Shown here: positions 43,037 to 51,644 of the stretch, piece after piece | Layout of the letters: each line of letters opens with the position of its first letter | Numbering within the stretch: the first letter of the stretch is position 1 | From: Mycobacterium sp. 852002-51961_SCH5331710 | Lineage (GTDB): Bacteria; Actinomycetota; Actinomycetes; Mycobacteriales; Mycobacteriaceae | DNA: 53,561 bases | Assembly (NCBI RefSeq): GCF_001665535.1 | Contig: NZ_LZSQ01000054.1 | Location: 1-53,561, forward strand | Reading direction: 5' to 3' | The notes under the pieces: model-generated | What the model saw: the letters and a program-made list of their open reading frames with translations, nothing else | The model's database searches: none | Told to the model about the DNA's origin: nothing | Program-made: the position numbers and the translations under genes

Positions 43037-43354
43037 TCAGGGCAGCCGGGCGAGCACCGGCAGCTTGGTGACGGGCAACGAGGGGCGGATGTTAGCTCCG
43101 CCGCGTGCCGGCGCGGTGGTGATGGTGATCTTGCCGCCGCGGCAGGAGACGATCTTGCCGTCGACGAAGACGTCCTGGCCGTCGTCGATCGGAATGGGAT
43201 AGCCGTCGGAGTCGGTGTACGTGCAGCCACCGCCGCCGGGGGTGGGCTCGTTGTCGACGGCGTAGGCCGTCGCCGGTGCGAAGACGAAGACGGCGAGGGC
43301 GCCGATGAGGGTGGCGGCGTACTGGATGCGGGTCGTACGGCGGGTGGTGGTCAT
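43037..43354 (-). CDS. Small secreted protein (105 aa)
   Basis: Signal peptide MTTTRRTTRIQYAATLIGAL followed by a hydrophobic core and AYA-VDNE. The mature part has two cysteines (GGGGCTYTDSDGYPIPID, DGKIVSCRGGKITI) and beta-strand character, probably with one disulfide. No known family. RBS GAGAGGAA lies before the ATG and a strong terminator follows. Function unknown. Confidence 0.8.
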   Translation of the reverse strand: MTTTRRTTRIQYAATLIGALAVFVFAPATAYAVDNEPTPGGGGCTYTDSDGYPIPIDDGQDVFVDGKIVSCRGGKITITTAPARGGANIRPSLPVTKLPVLARLP

Positions 43355-43575
43355 GTCGGGTGTTCCTCTCGGGGGCGGTGCGGGGGTGTTGAGAGAAATG
43401 ATTGCGATTCGACCAGGGGCTGCGTAATCGCCGCGAGGTCAGATTCCGCGCATGTGCGGAGAGGTTTTCCTATCTCCGCGGTAAGGGTCCGTGCCTGGTG
43501 GTCGGAGATTCCGAAGCTTGACGGCCGACCGGCGTGGGTATTACCGCCAAAAGGCTCACAGGGGAGGCGACAACG

Positions 43576-43917
43576 ATGTCCGAGCAGCAAGAGCACGAGT
43601 CCGGCCAGTGGAACGTCGCGGCGAAGGATAACCTGGTCTACGTCGAGCGAGCGAACGACAGCGGGGAGCTGCTGTTCGGCGACTCGCTCGAACCTCACGA
43701 AGCGCGCCAACTCGCGCGGGCGCTGACCAAGTTCGCGGACAAGCTCGACGAAAGCTCGCAGGCCAAGGATGGGAAGGAGTCGTCCGACTCTGAGTCAGAT
43801 GATGACGATGAGTCCAAAGATTCCGACGACCGCGAGTCCAAGGATTCCGACTCTTCCGAGGACGATGATGACGACGACGACGATGACTCGGAAGACTCCG
43901 ACGACTCGTCATCCTGA
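43576..43917 (+). CDS. Small protein with long Asp/Ser/Glu tail (113 aa)
   Basis: Residues 1-70 form a compact domain (MSEQQEHESGQWNVAAKDNL, ELLFGDSLEPHEARQLARAL, TKFADKLDESSQAKDG). Residues 71-113 are an almost pure Asp/Ser/Glu tail with ESKDSDD repeats and a run of nine Asp. The tail is highly acidic and disordered, possibly binding divalent cations or basic proteins. RBS GGGGAGG is 8 bases upstream of the ATG. The 221-base gap before it has a hairpin (43456-43479) and a loose SigF-like pair GGTTT (43463-43467) / GGGTCC (43485-43490). Confidence 0.8.
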   Translation: MSEQQEHESGQWNVAAKDNLVYVERANDSGELLFGDSLEPHEARQLARALTKFADKLDESSQAKDGKESSDSESDDDDESKDSDDRESKDSDSSEDDDDDDDDDSEDSDDSSS

Positions 43918-44186
43918 TGCCGTGCGGGCTCAATCCTGTTGGTGGACAACGGTTGCAGACCGTCTCCGAGGTCTGACTCAGTTGGTGGGTGCGCCCTGCG
44001 GTCACGGTGCGGGACCGGGGGCGACCATGAATCGTTACCAGATGCAGCGTCCATCGTTATCAGAAACACCGGATGGCCTCTTCCGGTCGGTGGCCACTCT
44101 GCTGCACGATTACTTCACGCGCAGCGATGCCGGGGACATCGCCCCGCGAGTGATCGGTTGGACACGGCTGCCATGGGGAGGATTAC

Positions 44187-44873
44187 ATGCGCCAACCAGC
44201 GACGGCACTCGGTGCCGTGATGGTCTGTCTACTGGTCGCCGGGTGCGCCAGCTCGGTCGGCAACGCGGTCACGCCCACGCCCACCCAAACCCTCATACCG
44301 CGACCCCTTGTGGAGCGCGAGCTGGATGAGTTGCTCTTGAACCCCGGCGAGCTGAACGCCGCGATGGGATCACAGACGCTGGAGGTCACCAGCGCTGCGA
44401 GCGCGATGTCGGACAACAGCGCGACGATGGAGCCGCGCGAATGCCTCGGCATCGACGGGGCGGCGGAGGCGCCGGTGTATGCCGAGAGCGGGTTCCAGGC
44501 GGAACGGGACCAGAGCCTGAACGACGGCGACAAGTTCGCCCACTACGTGAAACAGGCGGTCGTGCTGTATCCGCTCGTGAAGAAGGCGCGCGCCTTCTTC
44601 GACGCTTCCGTCGAGCAGTGGCCGGCCTGCCACGAGTACACCCACCTGCAGAGCGGGACCAAGTGGACCGTCGGGCCCATCAGCAATGCCGACGACGTGC
44701 TGAGCACCGTCGCGACGCTGCAGGAGGCCGCCGCACCGGGGTGGGCGTGCGGACACGCGATCGCGCTGGAGAACAACGTCATCATCGACGTCAACACCTG
44801 CAGTCCCAACCCGGGCGACTCGGCGGTACGCATCGCCAAACAGATCGCGGAGAAGGTGACCGCGCGCTGGTGA
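44187..44873 (+). CDS. Lipoprotein with PknH-type sensor domain
   Basis: 228 residues. Lipoprotein signal MRQPATALGAVMVCLLVAGC with lipobox LVAGC, then a Thr/Pro-rich linker and an extracytoplasmic domain from about residue 45. The domain carries four cysteines in PRECLGIDG, WPACHEYTH, GWACGHAIA and DVNTCSPNP, and ends ARIAKQIAEKV-like, matching the PknH sensor-domain family. It is anchored at the outer face of the membrane and probably binds a cell-wall ligand. RBS GGGGAGGA lies upstream of ATG 44187. The 269-base gap before it holds no convincing gene. Confidence 0.88.
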   Translation: MRQPATALGAVMVCLLVAGCASSVGNAVTPTPTQTLIPRPLVERELDELLLNPGELNAAMGSQTLEVTSAASAMSDNSATMEPRECLGIDGAAEAPVYAESGFQAERDQSLNDGDKFAHYVKQAVVLYPLVKKARAFFDASVEQWPACHEYTHLQSGTKWTVGPISNADDVLSTVATLQEAAAPGWACGHAIALENNVIIDVNTCSPNPGDSAVRIAKQIAEKVTARW

Positions 44874-44875
44874 AG

Positions 44876-44898
44876 TCGCCGCCGCTTCGCAGCGGCGA
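44876..44898 (+). terminator. Hairpin terminator after the lipoprotein gene
   Basis: TCGCCGC (44876-44882) and GCGGCGA (44892-44898) form a 7-base stem with a short internal loop, directly after the stop. It would end the lipoprotein transcript before the tRNA gene. Confidence 0.55.
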
Positions 44899-44983
44899 TG
44901 CGTGCGAGAGGGGATCGTTTCGTGCTGCCGCCGACGGCTAAGGTATCGTTCCTCGCGTCCATCGGGATGTCTCGGCGGACGAG

Positions 44984-45057
44984 CGGGCTGTGGCGCAGCT
45001 TGGTAGCGCACTACACTGGGGGTGTAGGGGTCGCAGGTTCAAATCCTGTCAGCCCGA
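44984..45057 (+). tRNA. tRNA-Pro (anticodon GGG)
   Basis: 74 bases fold completely: acceptor CGGGCTG/CAGCCCG with discriminator A; D stem GCGC/GCGC with loop AGCTTGGTA; anticodon stem CTACA/TGTAG with loop CTGGGGG, so GGG at positions 34-36, reading CCC and CCU proline codons; a 5-base variable region; T stem GCAGG/CCTGT with loop TTCAAAT. CCA is not encoded. Confidence 0.95.
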
Positions 45058-45103
45058 CCGCGTTTTGATGACGCATAACGGTGCGCAACTAGTAGGTTTG
45101 GCG

Positions 45104-45235
45104 CATGCGGCGGTATACGGACCCGCAGCTGACAGCCGCGATTCGCACATCCGAACCTGGCGCGGTGTTCTACGGGAACTCGGACTTTCGGCGACACCCT
45201 CTGCGGCCACGGACCTAACTATGTGTGAGTCCTGA
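45104..45235 (+). pseudogene. Broken N-terminal fragment of an HNH/HTH-type protein beside tRNA-Pro
   Basis: ATG 45104 reads MRRYTDPQLTAAIRTS, then shifts; in another frame the expected continuation TWRGVLRELGLSATPSAA follows at once and stops at 45233-45235. Together they look like the first ~35 residues of a family with the N-terminal pattern MRRYTD-x-QL...SWRGVLRxLGL, often found in HNH-type proteins of actinobacteria. The frame is broken and the remainder is missing. A remnant beside a tRNA gene suggests decay of an inserted element. Confidence 0.45.
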
Positions 45236-45240
45236 TCCCA

Positions 45241-46155
45241 TCACCGAGCAGCGCTCGGCAGCACCTCGGCCTCGTCGGCCGCCGGCACCGACTCCACCGG
45301 CCGGCGGTACCGCCACGCCACGTAAAGCGCTGCCGCCCAAGCGATCACGATCAGCGTGTACACCCCGGTCGACCACGGCCACTGGATACCGAAGTAGTGC
45401 ACCAGCTTCTGGCTGTTGGTCAGCACGATCACGCCCCCGACGGCGGTCCCCAGCAGTGCGGGCCGGATTCGGCTGACGAGCCAGGCTGCGAACGGGGCGG
45501 CGATCACCCCACCCACGGCCAGACCGAGCACCACCGGCAGGTTCTGCACGAACTCCTCGCGCAGCCCCACCCCGAAACCGACCGACGCCGACGCCGCCAC
45601 CAGGAACTCCGACGCACTGACCGAGCCGATCACGGTGCGCGGTGCGGTCTTACCGCGAGACAGCAGCGTGCTCGTCGTCACCGGGCCCCAACCGCCGCCA
45701 CCGGACGCGTCGATGAACCCGCCGAACAGCCCGAGCGGGCTGAGGAACTTCGCGGTGTGCGGCGTCTCGCCGTGCCGCATCACCGGAGGGTTGCGCAGCG
45801 AAAACCGCAGCAGCACGTAGGCCCCGATCGCGACCAGGATCGCCGCCATCAGCGGGGCGGCGTGCTCGGTCGACAGCGACGACAGCACGGTCGCACCGGC
45901 GAAGGCCCCGATCGCACCGGGCAGGCCCAGCTTCAGCACGATCGACCAGTCGATGTTCTTGAAGCGCCAGTGCGACAGACCGGACGCCAGCGTCGTGCCG
46001 ACCTCAGCCAGGTGCACGGCAGCACTCGCCTGGGCAGCGCCGAGTCCGCTGAGCACCAGCAGCGTGGAGGCCGTCACGCCGAACGCCATGCCCAGGGCAC
46101 CGTCCACCAACTGCGCTCCGACACCGACGAGCGTGAATATCAGAAGCGAACGCAT
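45241..46155 (-). CDS. TauE/SafE-family anion permease
   Basis: 304 residues from ATG 46155, eight or nine membrane helices. The family signature is MRSLLIFTLVGVGAQLVDGA with GVTASTLLVLSGLGAAQASA and GFIDASGGGGWGPVTTSTLL, seen in sulfite or sulfonate exporters and sulfur-compound permeases. The C-terminus is a short cytoplasmic tail. It probably moves a sulfur anion or organic acid. A small 36-codon ORF lies 64 bases upstream on the same strand. Readings joining it to upstream sequence were rejected as antisense or out of frame to the next permease. Confidence 0.9.
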   Translation of the reverse strand: MRSLLIFTLVGVGAQLVDGALGMAFGVTASTLLVLSGLGAAQASAAVHLAEVGTTLASGLSHWRFKNIDWSIVLKLGLPGAIGAFAGATVLSSLSTEHAAPLMAAILVAIGAYVLLRFSLRNPPVMRHGETPHTAKFLSPLGLFGGFIDASGGGGWGPVTTSTLLSRGKTAPRTVIGSVSASEFLVAASASVGFGVGLREEFVQNLPVVLGLAVGGVIAAPFAAWLVSRIRPALLGTAVGGVIVLTNSQKLVHYFGIQWPWSTGVYTLIVIAWAAALYVAWRYRRPVESVPAADEAEVLPSAAR

Positions 46156-46219
46156 ACGTTCGACTGCTTTCGGAAGGGTCAGCGCGATGAGCGCGACGGA
46201 TGGACAGGTGGGCGCGGAA

Positions 46220-46330
46220 TCAGATGCGCGCGCGACACCACTCGTCGAAGGCGATGACCCGCCGTGACGGCCAGAACGGCTCGAGGGCGCAGAGGGCCGA
46301 CGGCGCGGTGTGGAATCGGCGTTCGGCCAC
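46220..46330 (-). CDS. Small ORF (36 aa) upstream of the TauE/SafE permease
   Basis: GTG 46330 with a strong AGGAGAGGGG site upstream encodes MAERRFHTAPSALCALEPFW, then PSRRVIAFDEWCRARI and stop. Codon third positions are G/C-rich as in real genes. It has two cysteines and several tryptophans. It could be a small structural protein or a regulatory leader peptide for the permease 64 bases downstream. Mycobacteria are known to use short upstream ORFs as cysteine-responsive attenuators, but those carry runs of Cys, which this lacks. Coding status is by inspection only. Confidence 0.5.
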   Translation of the reverse strand: MAERRFHTAPSALCALEPFWPSRRVIAFDEWCRARI

Positions 46331-46357
46331 CGGCGCTCCCCTCTCCTGGTCAGACGG

Positions 46358-46378
46358 CTTCGTACAACCGTACCGAAG
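46358..46378. promoter_or_regulatory. Imperfect palindrome before the small ORF
   Basis: CTTCGTAC-AACC-GTACCGAAG is an inverted repeat with one extra base in the right arm. It lies 28 bases before the small ORF start and just after the stop of the second permease gene, a suitable place for an operator controlling the small ORF and the first permease. Confidence 0.45.
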
Positions 46379-46382
46379 TGCT

Positions 46383-47165
46383 CTAGACAGTCAGCAATCG
46401 GTACAGACCGATGATTCCCACGACCACGATGACCGCACGCAACGCGTTGGGTGAGAGTCGACGGCCGTAGCGGGCTCCGAGGAAGCCACCGACCAGGGAA
46501 CCGAGCGCGATCAACCCCGCCGCCGCCCAGCTGATCCGGTCGAACGCCACCAGCGTGTACGCCACGGCGGCCACCACGTTGACCACCAGCGAGAGCAGGT
46601 TCTTGGCGGCGTTCATCCGCTGCATGTTCTCGGGCAGCAGTGCGCCCATCGCAGCGATCAGCAGAATCCCCTGGGCCGCGGTGAAGTAGCCGCCGTAGAT
46701 CCCGACCGCGAACGTCGCGAAGACGACGGCGGCCATCCGGCGCCGCGACACGTGCTCGGCGGATTGCCCGGCGGCCTCGGCCCGTGTCCGTGCATACGAC
46801 TGGATCCGCGGGCCGATGACCACCAGCAGGAGCGCCGCGACCAGCAGCACGGGCACAACCTGCTCGAACACCGTCTCCGGCAGGTGTAGCAGCAGCCACG
46901 CGCCCAGCACCGCTCCGGCGAACGACGCCGGGATCTGCCAGCGCAGCCGGTGCCACTGCCCCCGCAGTTCGCGGCGGTATCCCCAGGTGCCCGACACCCC
47001 GCCGGCCACCAAACCGATGGCGTTCGACATCGTCGCCGTCACCGGCGGATAGCCCAGCGTCACCAGCGTCGGAAAGGTGATCAGAGTGCCGGAGCCGACA
47101 AGCGTGTTGATCGCGCCGGCCCCCAAGCCCGCCAATGCGATGAGGACCATGTCGACGACGGGCAC
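46383..47165 (-). CDS. TauE/SafE-family permease (second copy)
   Basis: 260 residues with about eight membrane helices. Family features: LAGLGAGAINTLVGSGTLIT, FPTLVTLGYPPVTATMSNAI, GIYGGYFTAAQGILLIAAMG and AAKNLLSLVVNVVAAVAYTL. A different subgroup from the first permease. It probably exports or imports a small anion. It is transcribed in the same direction as the first permease with the small ORF and a palindrome between them, so each may have its own promoter. Confidence 0.9.
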   Translation of the reverse strand: MPVVDMVLIALAGLGAGAINTLVGSGTLITFPTLVTLGYPPVTATMSNAIGLVAGGVSGTWGYRRELRGQWHRLRWQIPASFAGAVLGAWLLLHLPETVFEQVVPVLLVAALLLVVIGPRIQSYARTRAEAAGQSAEHVSRRRMAAVVFATFAVGIYGGYFTAAQGILLIAAMGALLPENMQRMNAAKNLLSLVVNVVAAVAYTLVAFDRISWAAAGLIALGSLVGGFLGARYGRRLSPNALRAVIVVVGIIGLYRLLTV

Positions 47166-47237
47166 TGGCGCAACTCTACTGAGCGGTTTCGGTGCGGTAC
47201 TGGTCGCGCAGCGATTGATTGCGCACCGAAATCCCCA

Positions 47238-48641
47238 TCACCGCGCGCGCGATCCCCGCTTCTCGCGCATCCGCACGTTGATCCGGATCGGGCTGCCCTC
47301 GAAGCCGAACGTCTCACGCAGTCGTCGCTCCAGGAACCGCCGATAACCCGCTTCCAAGAAACCGGTGGTGAACAGCACGAACGTCGGCGGCCGGGCGGTC
47401 GCCTGGGTCGCGAACAGGATCCGGGGCTGCTTACCCCCGCGCACCGGCGGCGGATGCGCCGCGATCACTTCCTTGAAGAACGTGTTCAGCCGGCCCGTCG
47501 GCACGCGGGTGTCCCATGACTCCAGCGACTTCTCCAACGCGGGCACCAGCTTCTGCACCGCGCGACCGGTCTTGGCCGAGATGTTCACCCGCGGCGCCCA
47601 CTGCAGCTGGACGAGTTCGCGGTCGATCTCGCGGTCCAGCAGGTAGCGCCGGTCCTCGTCGACCAGGTCCCACTTGTTGAACGCGAGCACCAGTGCCCGG
47701 CCGGCCTCGATCACCATCGACAGCACGCGCTGGTCCTGCTCGGTCAGCGGCTGCGAGGCGTCGATCAACACGATCGCCACCTCGGCGGCATCGATGGCGC
47801 CGTGCGTGCGCACCGACGCGTAGAACTCGTGTCCGCTCGCCTGGCCGACCTTGCGCCGCAGACCCGCGGTGTCGACGAACCGCCACACCTTCCCGTCCAT
47901 CTCGATCAGCGAGTCGACCGGATCGACCGTCGTGCCCGCGACATCGTGGACCACCGAGCGCTGATCCCCCGCCAGCCGATTCAACAGTGAGCTCTTGCCC
48001 ACATTCGGCTTGCCCACCAATGCAACCCGGCGCGGTCCTCCCCCGCCGCTCGACAGCTCCGACACCGTAGGCAGCGCGTCGATCACGTTGTCGAGCAAGT
48101 CGGCGACCCCGCGGCCGTGCATGGCGCTGATCGGGTGCGGCTCACCGAGACCCAGCGACCACAGCATCGCGGCGTCGGCCTCGCCGCGCTCGCTGTCGAC
48201 CTTGTTGGCCGCCAAGAACACCGGCTTACCGGAGCGCTGAAGCAGTTTCGCGGCCGCCTCGTCAGCGGAGGTCGCGCCGACCACCGAGTCGACGACGAAG
48301 ATGATCGCGTCGGCGGTGCGCATGGCGACCGACGCCTGCTCGGCCACCAGCTGCTGCAGGCCCTTCGCGTCGGGCTCCCAACCACCCGTGTCCTGGAGCA
48401 CGAACCGACGGCCCAGCCACAGCGCGTCATAGGACACCCGGTCACGCGTCACCCCGGGCACGTCCTGCACGACGGCTTCGCGCCGGCCCAGGATGCGGTT
48501 CACCAGCGTGGACTTACCGACGTTCGGGCGCCCGACGACGGCGACGACCGGCGGCGCTGCGGCCGCCTCCTCGATGGCTTCCGCGACATCTTCGGCGATC
48601 TCCCAATCGCTTTCGTCGACCCAGGTGCCGTCCTCGCTCAT
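47238..48641 (-). CDS. der: Ribosome-assembly GTPase Der (EngA)
   Basis: 467 residues with two tandem GTPase domains and a C-terminal KH-like domain. First G domain: [38 protein letters not shown]. Second: [41 protein letters not shown]. The C-terminal part ends [12 protein letters not shown], as usual. Der helps mature the 50S subunit. ATG 48641 overlaps the cmk stop (ATGA). It is the last gene of the parA-scpA-scpB-rluB-cmk-der operon conserved in mycobacteria. Confidence 0.97.
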   Translation of the reverse strand: MSEDGTWVDESDWEIAEDVAEAIEEAAAAPPVVAVVGRPNVGKSTLVNRILGRREAVVQDVPGVTRDRVSYDALWLGRRFVLQDTGGWEPDAKGLQQLVAEQASVAMRTADAIIFVVDSVVGATSADEAAAKLLQRSGKPVFLAANKVDSERGEADAAMLWSLGLGEPHPISAMHGRGVADLLDNVIDALPTVSELSSGGGGPRRVALVGKPNVGKSSLLNRLAGDQRSVVHDVAGTTVDPVDSLIEMDGKVWRFVDTAGLRRKVGQASGHEFYASVRTHGAIDAAEVAIVLIDASQPLTEQDQRVLSMVIEAGRALVLAFNKWDLVDEDRRYLLDREIDRELVQLQWAPRVNISAKTGRAVQKLVPALEKSLESWDTRVPTGRLNTFFKEVIAAHPPPVRGGKQPRILFATQATARPPTFVLFTTGFLEAGYRRFLERRLRETFGFEGSPIRINVRMREKRGSRAR

Positions 48642-49321
48642 CGCTGCGCTCCTGCCCGCTCTCGCACGAAATGGGTCAGATGCTCGATCACCTCGGGTTG
48701 CGTCATCGCGCTGGTGTCGACGACGACGGCGTCGTCGGCGGGCCGCAACGGGGACACCGCTCGCGTGGAGTCGAGGTGATCGCGTCGCCTGACATCGGCC
48801 AGCACCGCCTCGTAGTCGTCGGCCAGCCCGGCCGCCTTGTTCTGGTCATTGCGGCGCCGGGCACGCTCCTCGGCCGACGCGGTCAAGAAGATCTTCACGT
48901 CGGCGTCGGGTAGCACGACCGTGCCGATGTCGCGGCCCTCCACGACGACGCTTCCCTGTGCGGTGGCCAGCTGCCGTTGGATGTCGACGAGCCGCGTGCG
49001 CACCGCCGGCACCGCCGAGACCGCCGACACCGCTTTGGTCACCGCGTCACCACGGATCTCGGTCGAAACGTCTTCTCCGTCAAGGTAAGAGCGGTCTTTG
49101 TCGGGGTCGTGACCCACGGCGAGGTCGGCGGCGGCGGCTGCCGCGGCGACGGCTTCGGTGTCGGCGAGATCGACTCCGGCGCGCAGCACCGCCAGCGTCA
49201 CGATCCGGTACATCGCTCCGGTATCGAGATAGTGTGCGTTCAGTTCACGCGCCAAACCCCTTGACACCGAGGACTTCCCAGTTCCAGCAGGACCGTCGAC
49301 GGCGATCACCAGTGATGTCAC
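48638..49321 (-). CDS. cmk: Cytidylate kinase
   Basis: 227 residues from GTG 49321. P-loop [57 protein letters not shown], and the lid region [12 protein letters not shown] with [17 protein letters not shown]. It phosphorylates CMP and dCMP with ATP. Stop and start codons overlap with rluB upstream and der downstream, showing tight coupling. Length is normal. Confidence 0.97.
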   Translation of the reverse strand: MTSLVIAVDGPAGTGKSSVSRGLARELNAHYLDTGAMYRIVTLAVLRAGVDLADTEAVAAAAAAADLAVGHDPDKDRSYLDGEDVSTEIRGDAVTKAVSAVSAVPAVRTRLVDIQRQLATAQGSVVVEGRDIGTVVLPDADVKIFLTASAEERARRRNDQNKAAGLADDYEAVLADVRRRDHLDSTRAVSPLRPADDAVVVDTSAMTQPEVIEHLTHFVRERAGAQR

Positions 49322-50061
49322 AGGCCGACCGCCTTGTACAACTCCCCGAGCTCCTTCTGCGTCAGCACCCGGATGCTGCCGGGACGCTGCTCACCCAGTG
49401 CGACCGTGCCGATGTGGGTCCGCACCAGTTCCTGCACGGGATAGCCGACGGCGGCGAGCATCCGGCGCACGATCCGCTTACGGCCCTCGTGCAACGTCAC
49501 TCGTACCAGGGTCTTGCCGGGCGCCTTGTCGACGACGGCGAAGTCGTCGACCCGCGCCGGCCCGTCGTCGAGCTCGACACCGTTGCGCAGTTCGCGGCCG
49601 AGCCCGCGCGGGACCGCGCCCAGGACGGTAGCCAGGTAGGTTTTGGGCACCTCGAACGACGGGTGCATCAGCCGGTGCGCCAGCTCGCCGTCGTTGGTCA
49701 GCAGCATCAGCCCCTCGGTGTCGGCGTCGAGCCGACCGACGTGAAACAGCTTCTTGTTCCCCCGGACCCGATGCTCGACGAGGTCGCCGATGCACGGGCG
49801 GCCCCGGTCGTCGGACATCGTCGAGTGCATGCCCTTGGGTTTGTTGATCGCCAGGTGCACCAGGGTGTCGTCGACCGTGACCCGGGCGCCGTCGACCCGG
49901 ATCACCGAGACCTCGGGGTCGACGCGGGTGCCCAGCTCGGTGACGATGCGGTCGTCGACCTCGACGCGGCCGTCCCTGATCATCTTCTCGGCCACACGGC
50001 GCGACGCAATTCCGGCCTGCGACAACACTTTCTGCAGTCGCACGCCCTCGGACTCAGCCAT
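49318..50061 (-). CDS. rluB: 23S rRNA pseudouridine synthase, RluB-type
   Basis: 247 residues. S4 RNA-binding domain at the N-terminus ([20 protein letters not shown]), then a pseudouridine synthase domain with [18 protein letters not shown] and catalytic Asp in [23 protein letters not shown] 50061 ([10 protein letters not shown]) was chosen over ATG 50067; either start overlaps the end of scpB. It makes pseudouridine in large-subunit rRNA. Symbol by position and motif; it could act on a different site from the E. coli enzyme. Confidence 0.9.
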   Translation of the reverse strand: MAESEGVRLQKVLSQAGIASRRVAEKMIRDGRVEVDDRIVTELGTRVDPEVSVIRVDGARVTVDDTLVHLAINKPKGMHSTMSDDRGRPCIGDLVEHRVRGNKKLFHVGRLDADTEGLMLLTNDGELAHRLMHPSFEVPKTYLATVLGAVPRGLGRELRNGVELDDGPARVDDFAVVDKAPGKTLVRVTLHEGRKRIVRRMLAAVGYPVQELVRTHIGTVALGEQRPGSIRVLTQKELGELYKAVGL

Positions 50062-50803
50062 TCGCATCGGTGTCCACATCGAACGACAGCGGCTGTTCGG
50101 GTGCCGGCGCGCCGCTGAGCTTCATGAATCGCGGGTCCTCGTCGAGGGTTTCGCTGAGGTCGTCGATCACGTCGACGTCGGGCAGCAGCGGCGCGATGTC
50201 GGGAAGATCGGCCAGCGACGTCAGCCCCAGCCGTTCGAGGAACAGTTCCGTGGTGGCGAAAGTCACCGCGCCCGAGTCGGGATCGGTGCCCGCCTCGGTG
50301 ATCAGGCCGCGTGCGACCAGCGTGCGTATGACCGCGTCGACGTTGACGCCGCGCACCGCGCTCACCCGGGCCCGGGTCACCGGCTGCCGGTAGGCGACCA
50401 CGGCGAGCGTCTCCAGCGCCGCGCGGGTCAGCTTCGAGCGGGCGCCATCGAGCAGCAACCGCTCCACGTAGGGGGCGTAGCGCGAGCGGGTGTACATCCG
50501 CCAGCCACCACCGGCTTCACGCAGGTCGATGCCGCTGTCGCGGTCGCTGTACTCCTGCGCCATGGTTTGCAGTTTCGCCGCGACACGGTAGGGCGGCTGC
50601 TCGATCGCCAGTGACAGCTGCTCGACGGTCGCCGGTGTGTCGACCACCAGGAGCAGCGCCTCGAGCACCGCGCCGAGTTCACCGTCCTCCATTTCGGGCG
50701 GTTCGGCGACGTCGATCCCCAGATCGGCACCGTCGGCCGCGACGCCCTCGTGGTCGAGGTCCGTCGCGACCTCGTCGAGGTTGTCGTGGTCTTCGCTATC
50801 CAT
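50054..50803 (-). CDS. scpB: Segregation and condensation protein B
   Basis: 249 residues from ATG 50803. Two winged-helix repeats: GAVLEALLLVVDTPATVEQL and SKLTRAALETLAVVAYRQPV with RARVSAVRGVNVDAVIRTLV and RGLITEAGTDP. ScpB pairs with ScpA as the kite subunit of the SMC condensin. The N-terminal ~45 residues are acidic and disordered, which is common in mycobacteria. It overlaps scpA by 8 bases. Confidence 0.96.
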   Translation of the reverse strand: MDSEDHDNLDEVATDLDHEGVAADGADLGIDVAEPPEMEDGELGAVLEALLLVVDTPATVEQLSLAIEQPPYRVAAKLQTMAQEYSDRDSGIDLREAGGGWRMYTRSRYAPYVERLLLDGARSKLTRAALETLAVVAYRQPVTRARVSAVRGVNVDAVIRTLVARGLITEAGTDPDSGAVTFATTELFLERLGLTSLADLPDIAPLLPDVDVIDDLSETLDEDPRFMKLSGAPAPEQPLSFDVDTDANG

Positions 50804-51644
50804 ACTGATCTTCTTCCACCGCCAGCTGTTGGTGTGTCGGCCGCTCACCGGTCCACGAAATCTGCAGCACACCAAGCGCTTCAGGTTGTTCGAATGCTAC
50901 CGCCCTGGCGCGGTAGAGCTCGAGGAGCGCCAGGAACCGTCCGACGATCTCGATCGGGGCGTCGCAGTCGGCGACCAGATCCCGGAAGGACGCCCACTGG
51001 CCGATCCCGCGGCTCTCCAGCAACGCCATCAGGTTACCGATCTGCTCGGGCACCGATACCGCCGCATGGTGCAGATGTTCGGTGCTCACGGTCGGCACCG
51101 GCCGCGGCGTGAACGCCGCCGCGGCGATCTGCGCGAAGTCCTGGGCGTCGACACCGATCATCACTTCGGGCAGCAGCTGCGAGAAGCGTTCCTCCAGTGC
51201 GACGGCGCGCGGGTAGCTGCGCAGCGCCGCGGCCTCCAGTTCGGCGAACATCTCGGCGACGTGCTTGAAAGCGCGGTACTGCAGCAGCCGAGCGAACAGC
51301 AGGTCGCGCACCTCGAGCAGGGCGAGGTCCTCTTCGTCGTGCACCTCGCCGGCGGGCAACAGCCGAGCGGCCTTCAGATCGAGCAGGGTCGCGGCAATCA
51401 CCAGGAACGCGGTGGTCTCGTCGAGCTCGAGCTGACGGCCGATCGCCTTGGTGTAGGCGATGAAATCGTCGGTGACCTGGTGCAGCGCCACCTCGGTGAC
51501 GTCGAGGCGGTGCGCGAAGATCAGCTGCAGGAGCAGGTCGAACGGGCCCTCGAAATTGCTCAGCCGAACCTGGAAGCCCGACTGCGGAGACTCCTCCGAA
51601 TCCGGGGTTGCCGCGGCTTCGGTCTCCGTCACCGGGTCATTCAC
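50796..51644 (-). CDS. scpA: Segregation and condensation protein A (kleisin)
   Basis: 282 residues from GTG 51644. Kleisin N-terminal motif VRLSNFEGPFDLLLQLIFAH with DVTEVALHQVTDDF, then the hydrophobic ETTAFLVIAATLLDLKAARL. The C-terminal winged helix (FRDLVADCDAPIEIVGRFLA, LLELYRARAVAFEQ) is present. It bridges SMC heads and recruits ScpB. GTG 51644 overlaps the parA stop (GTGA). A longer reading upstream would lie within parA and was rejected. Confidence 0.96.
   Translation of the reverse strand: MNDPVTETEAAATPDSEESPQSGFQVRLSNFEGPFDLLLQLIFAHRLDVTEVALHQVTDDFIAYTKAIGRQLELDETTAFLVIAATLLDLKAARLLPAGEVHDEEDLALLEVRDLLFARLLQYRAFKHVAEMFAELEAAALRSYPRAVALEERFSQLLPEVMIGVDAQDFAQIAAAAFTPRPVPTVSTEHLHHAAVSVPEQIGNLMALLESRGIGQWASFRDLVADCDAPIEIVGRFLALLELYRARAVAFEQPEALGVLQISWTGERPTHQQLAVEEDQYG

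Noticed and set aside
43786..43915. Tandem repeats resembling a CRISPR or VNTR
   Set aside because: They are irregular GAT/GAC/TCC codon runs of an acidic tail in frame, without spacers of constant length.
44028..44186. ORF beginning MNRYQMQRPSLSETPDG before the lipoprotein gene
   Set aside because: It runs into the lipoprotein gene in another frame, lacks an RBS and has no codon bias beyond background.
44984..45240. Prophage or genomic island integrated at tRNA-Pro
   Set aside because: No integrase, no repeated tRNA 3' end and only a ~130-base fragment are present.
46156..46330. SAM-type riboswitch before the TauE/SafE permease
   Set aside because: No SAM-I/SAM-IV core could be matched; the sequence reads better as a short coding ORF.
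45241..46956. A 571-codon open frame that would extend the first TauE/SafE permease upstream
   Set aside because: The upstream part is out of frame over the second permease and Arg-rich; the permease family start is at ATG 46155.
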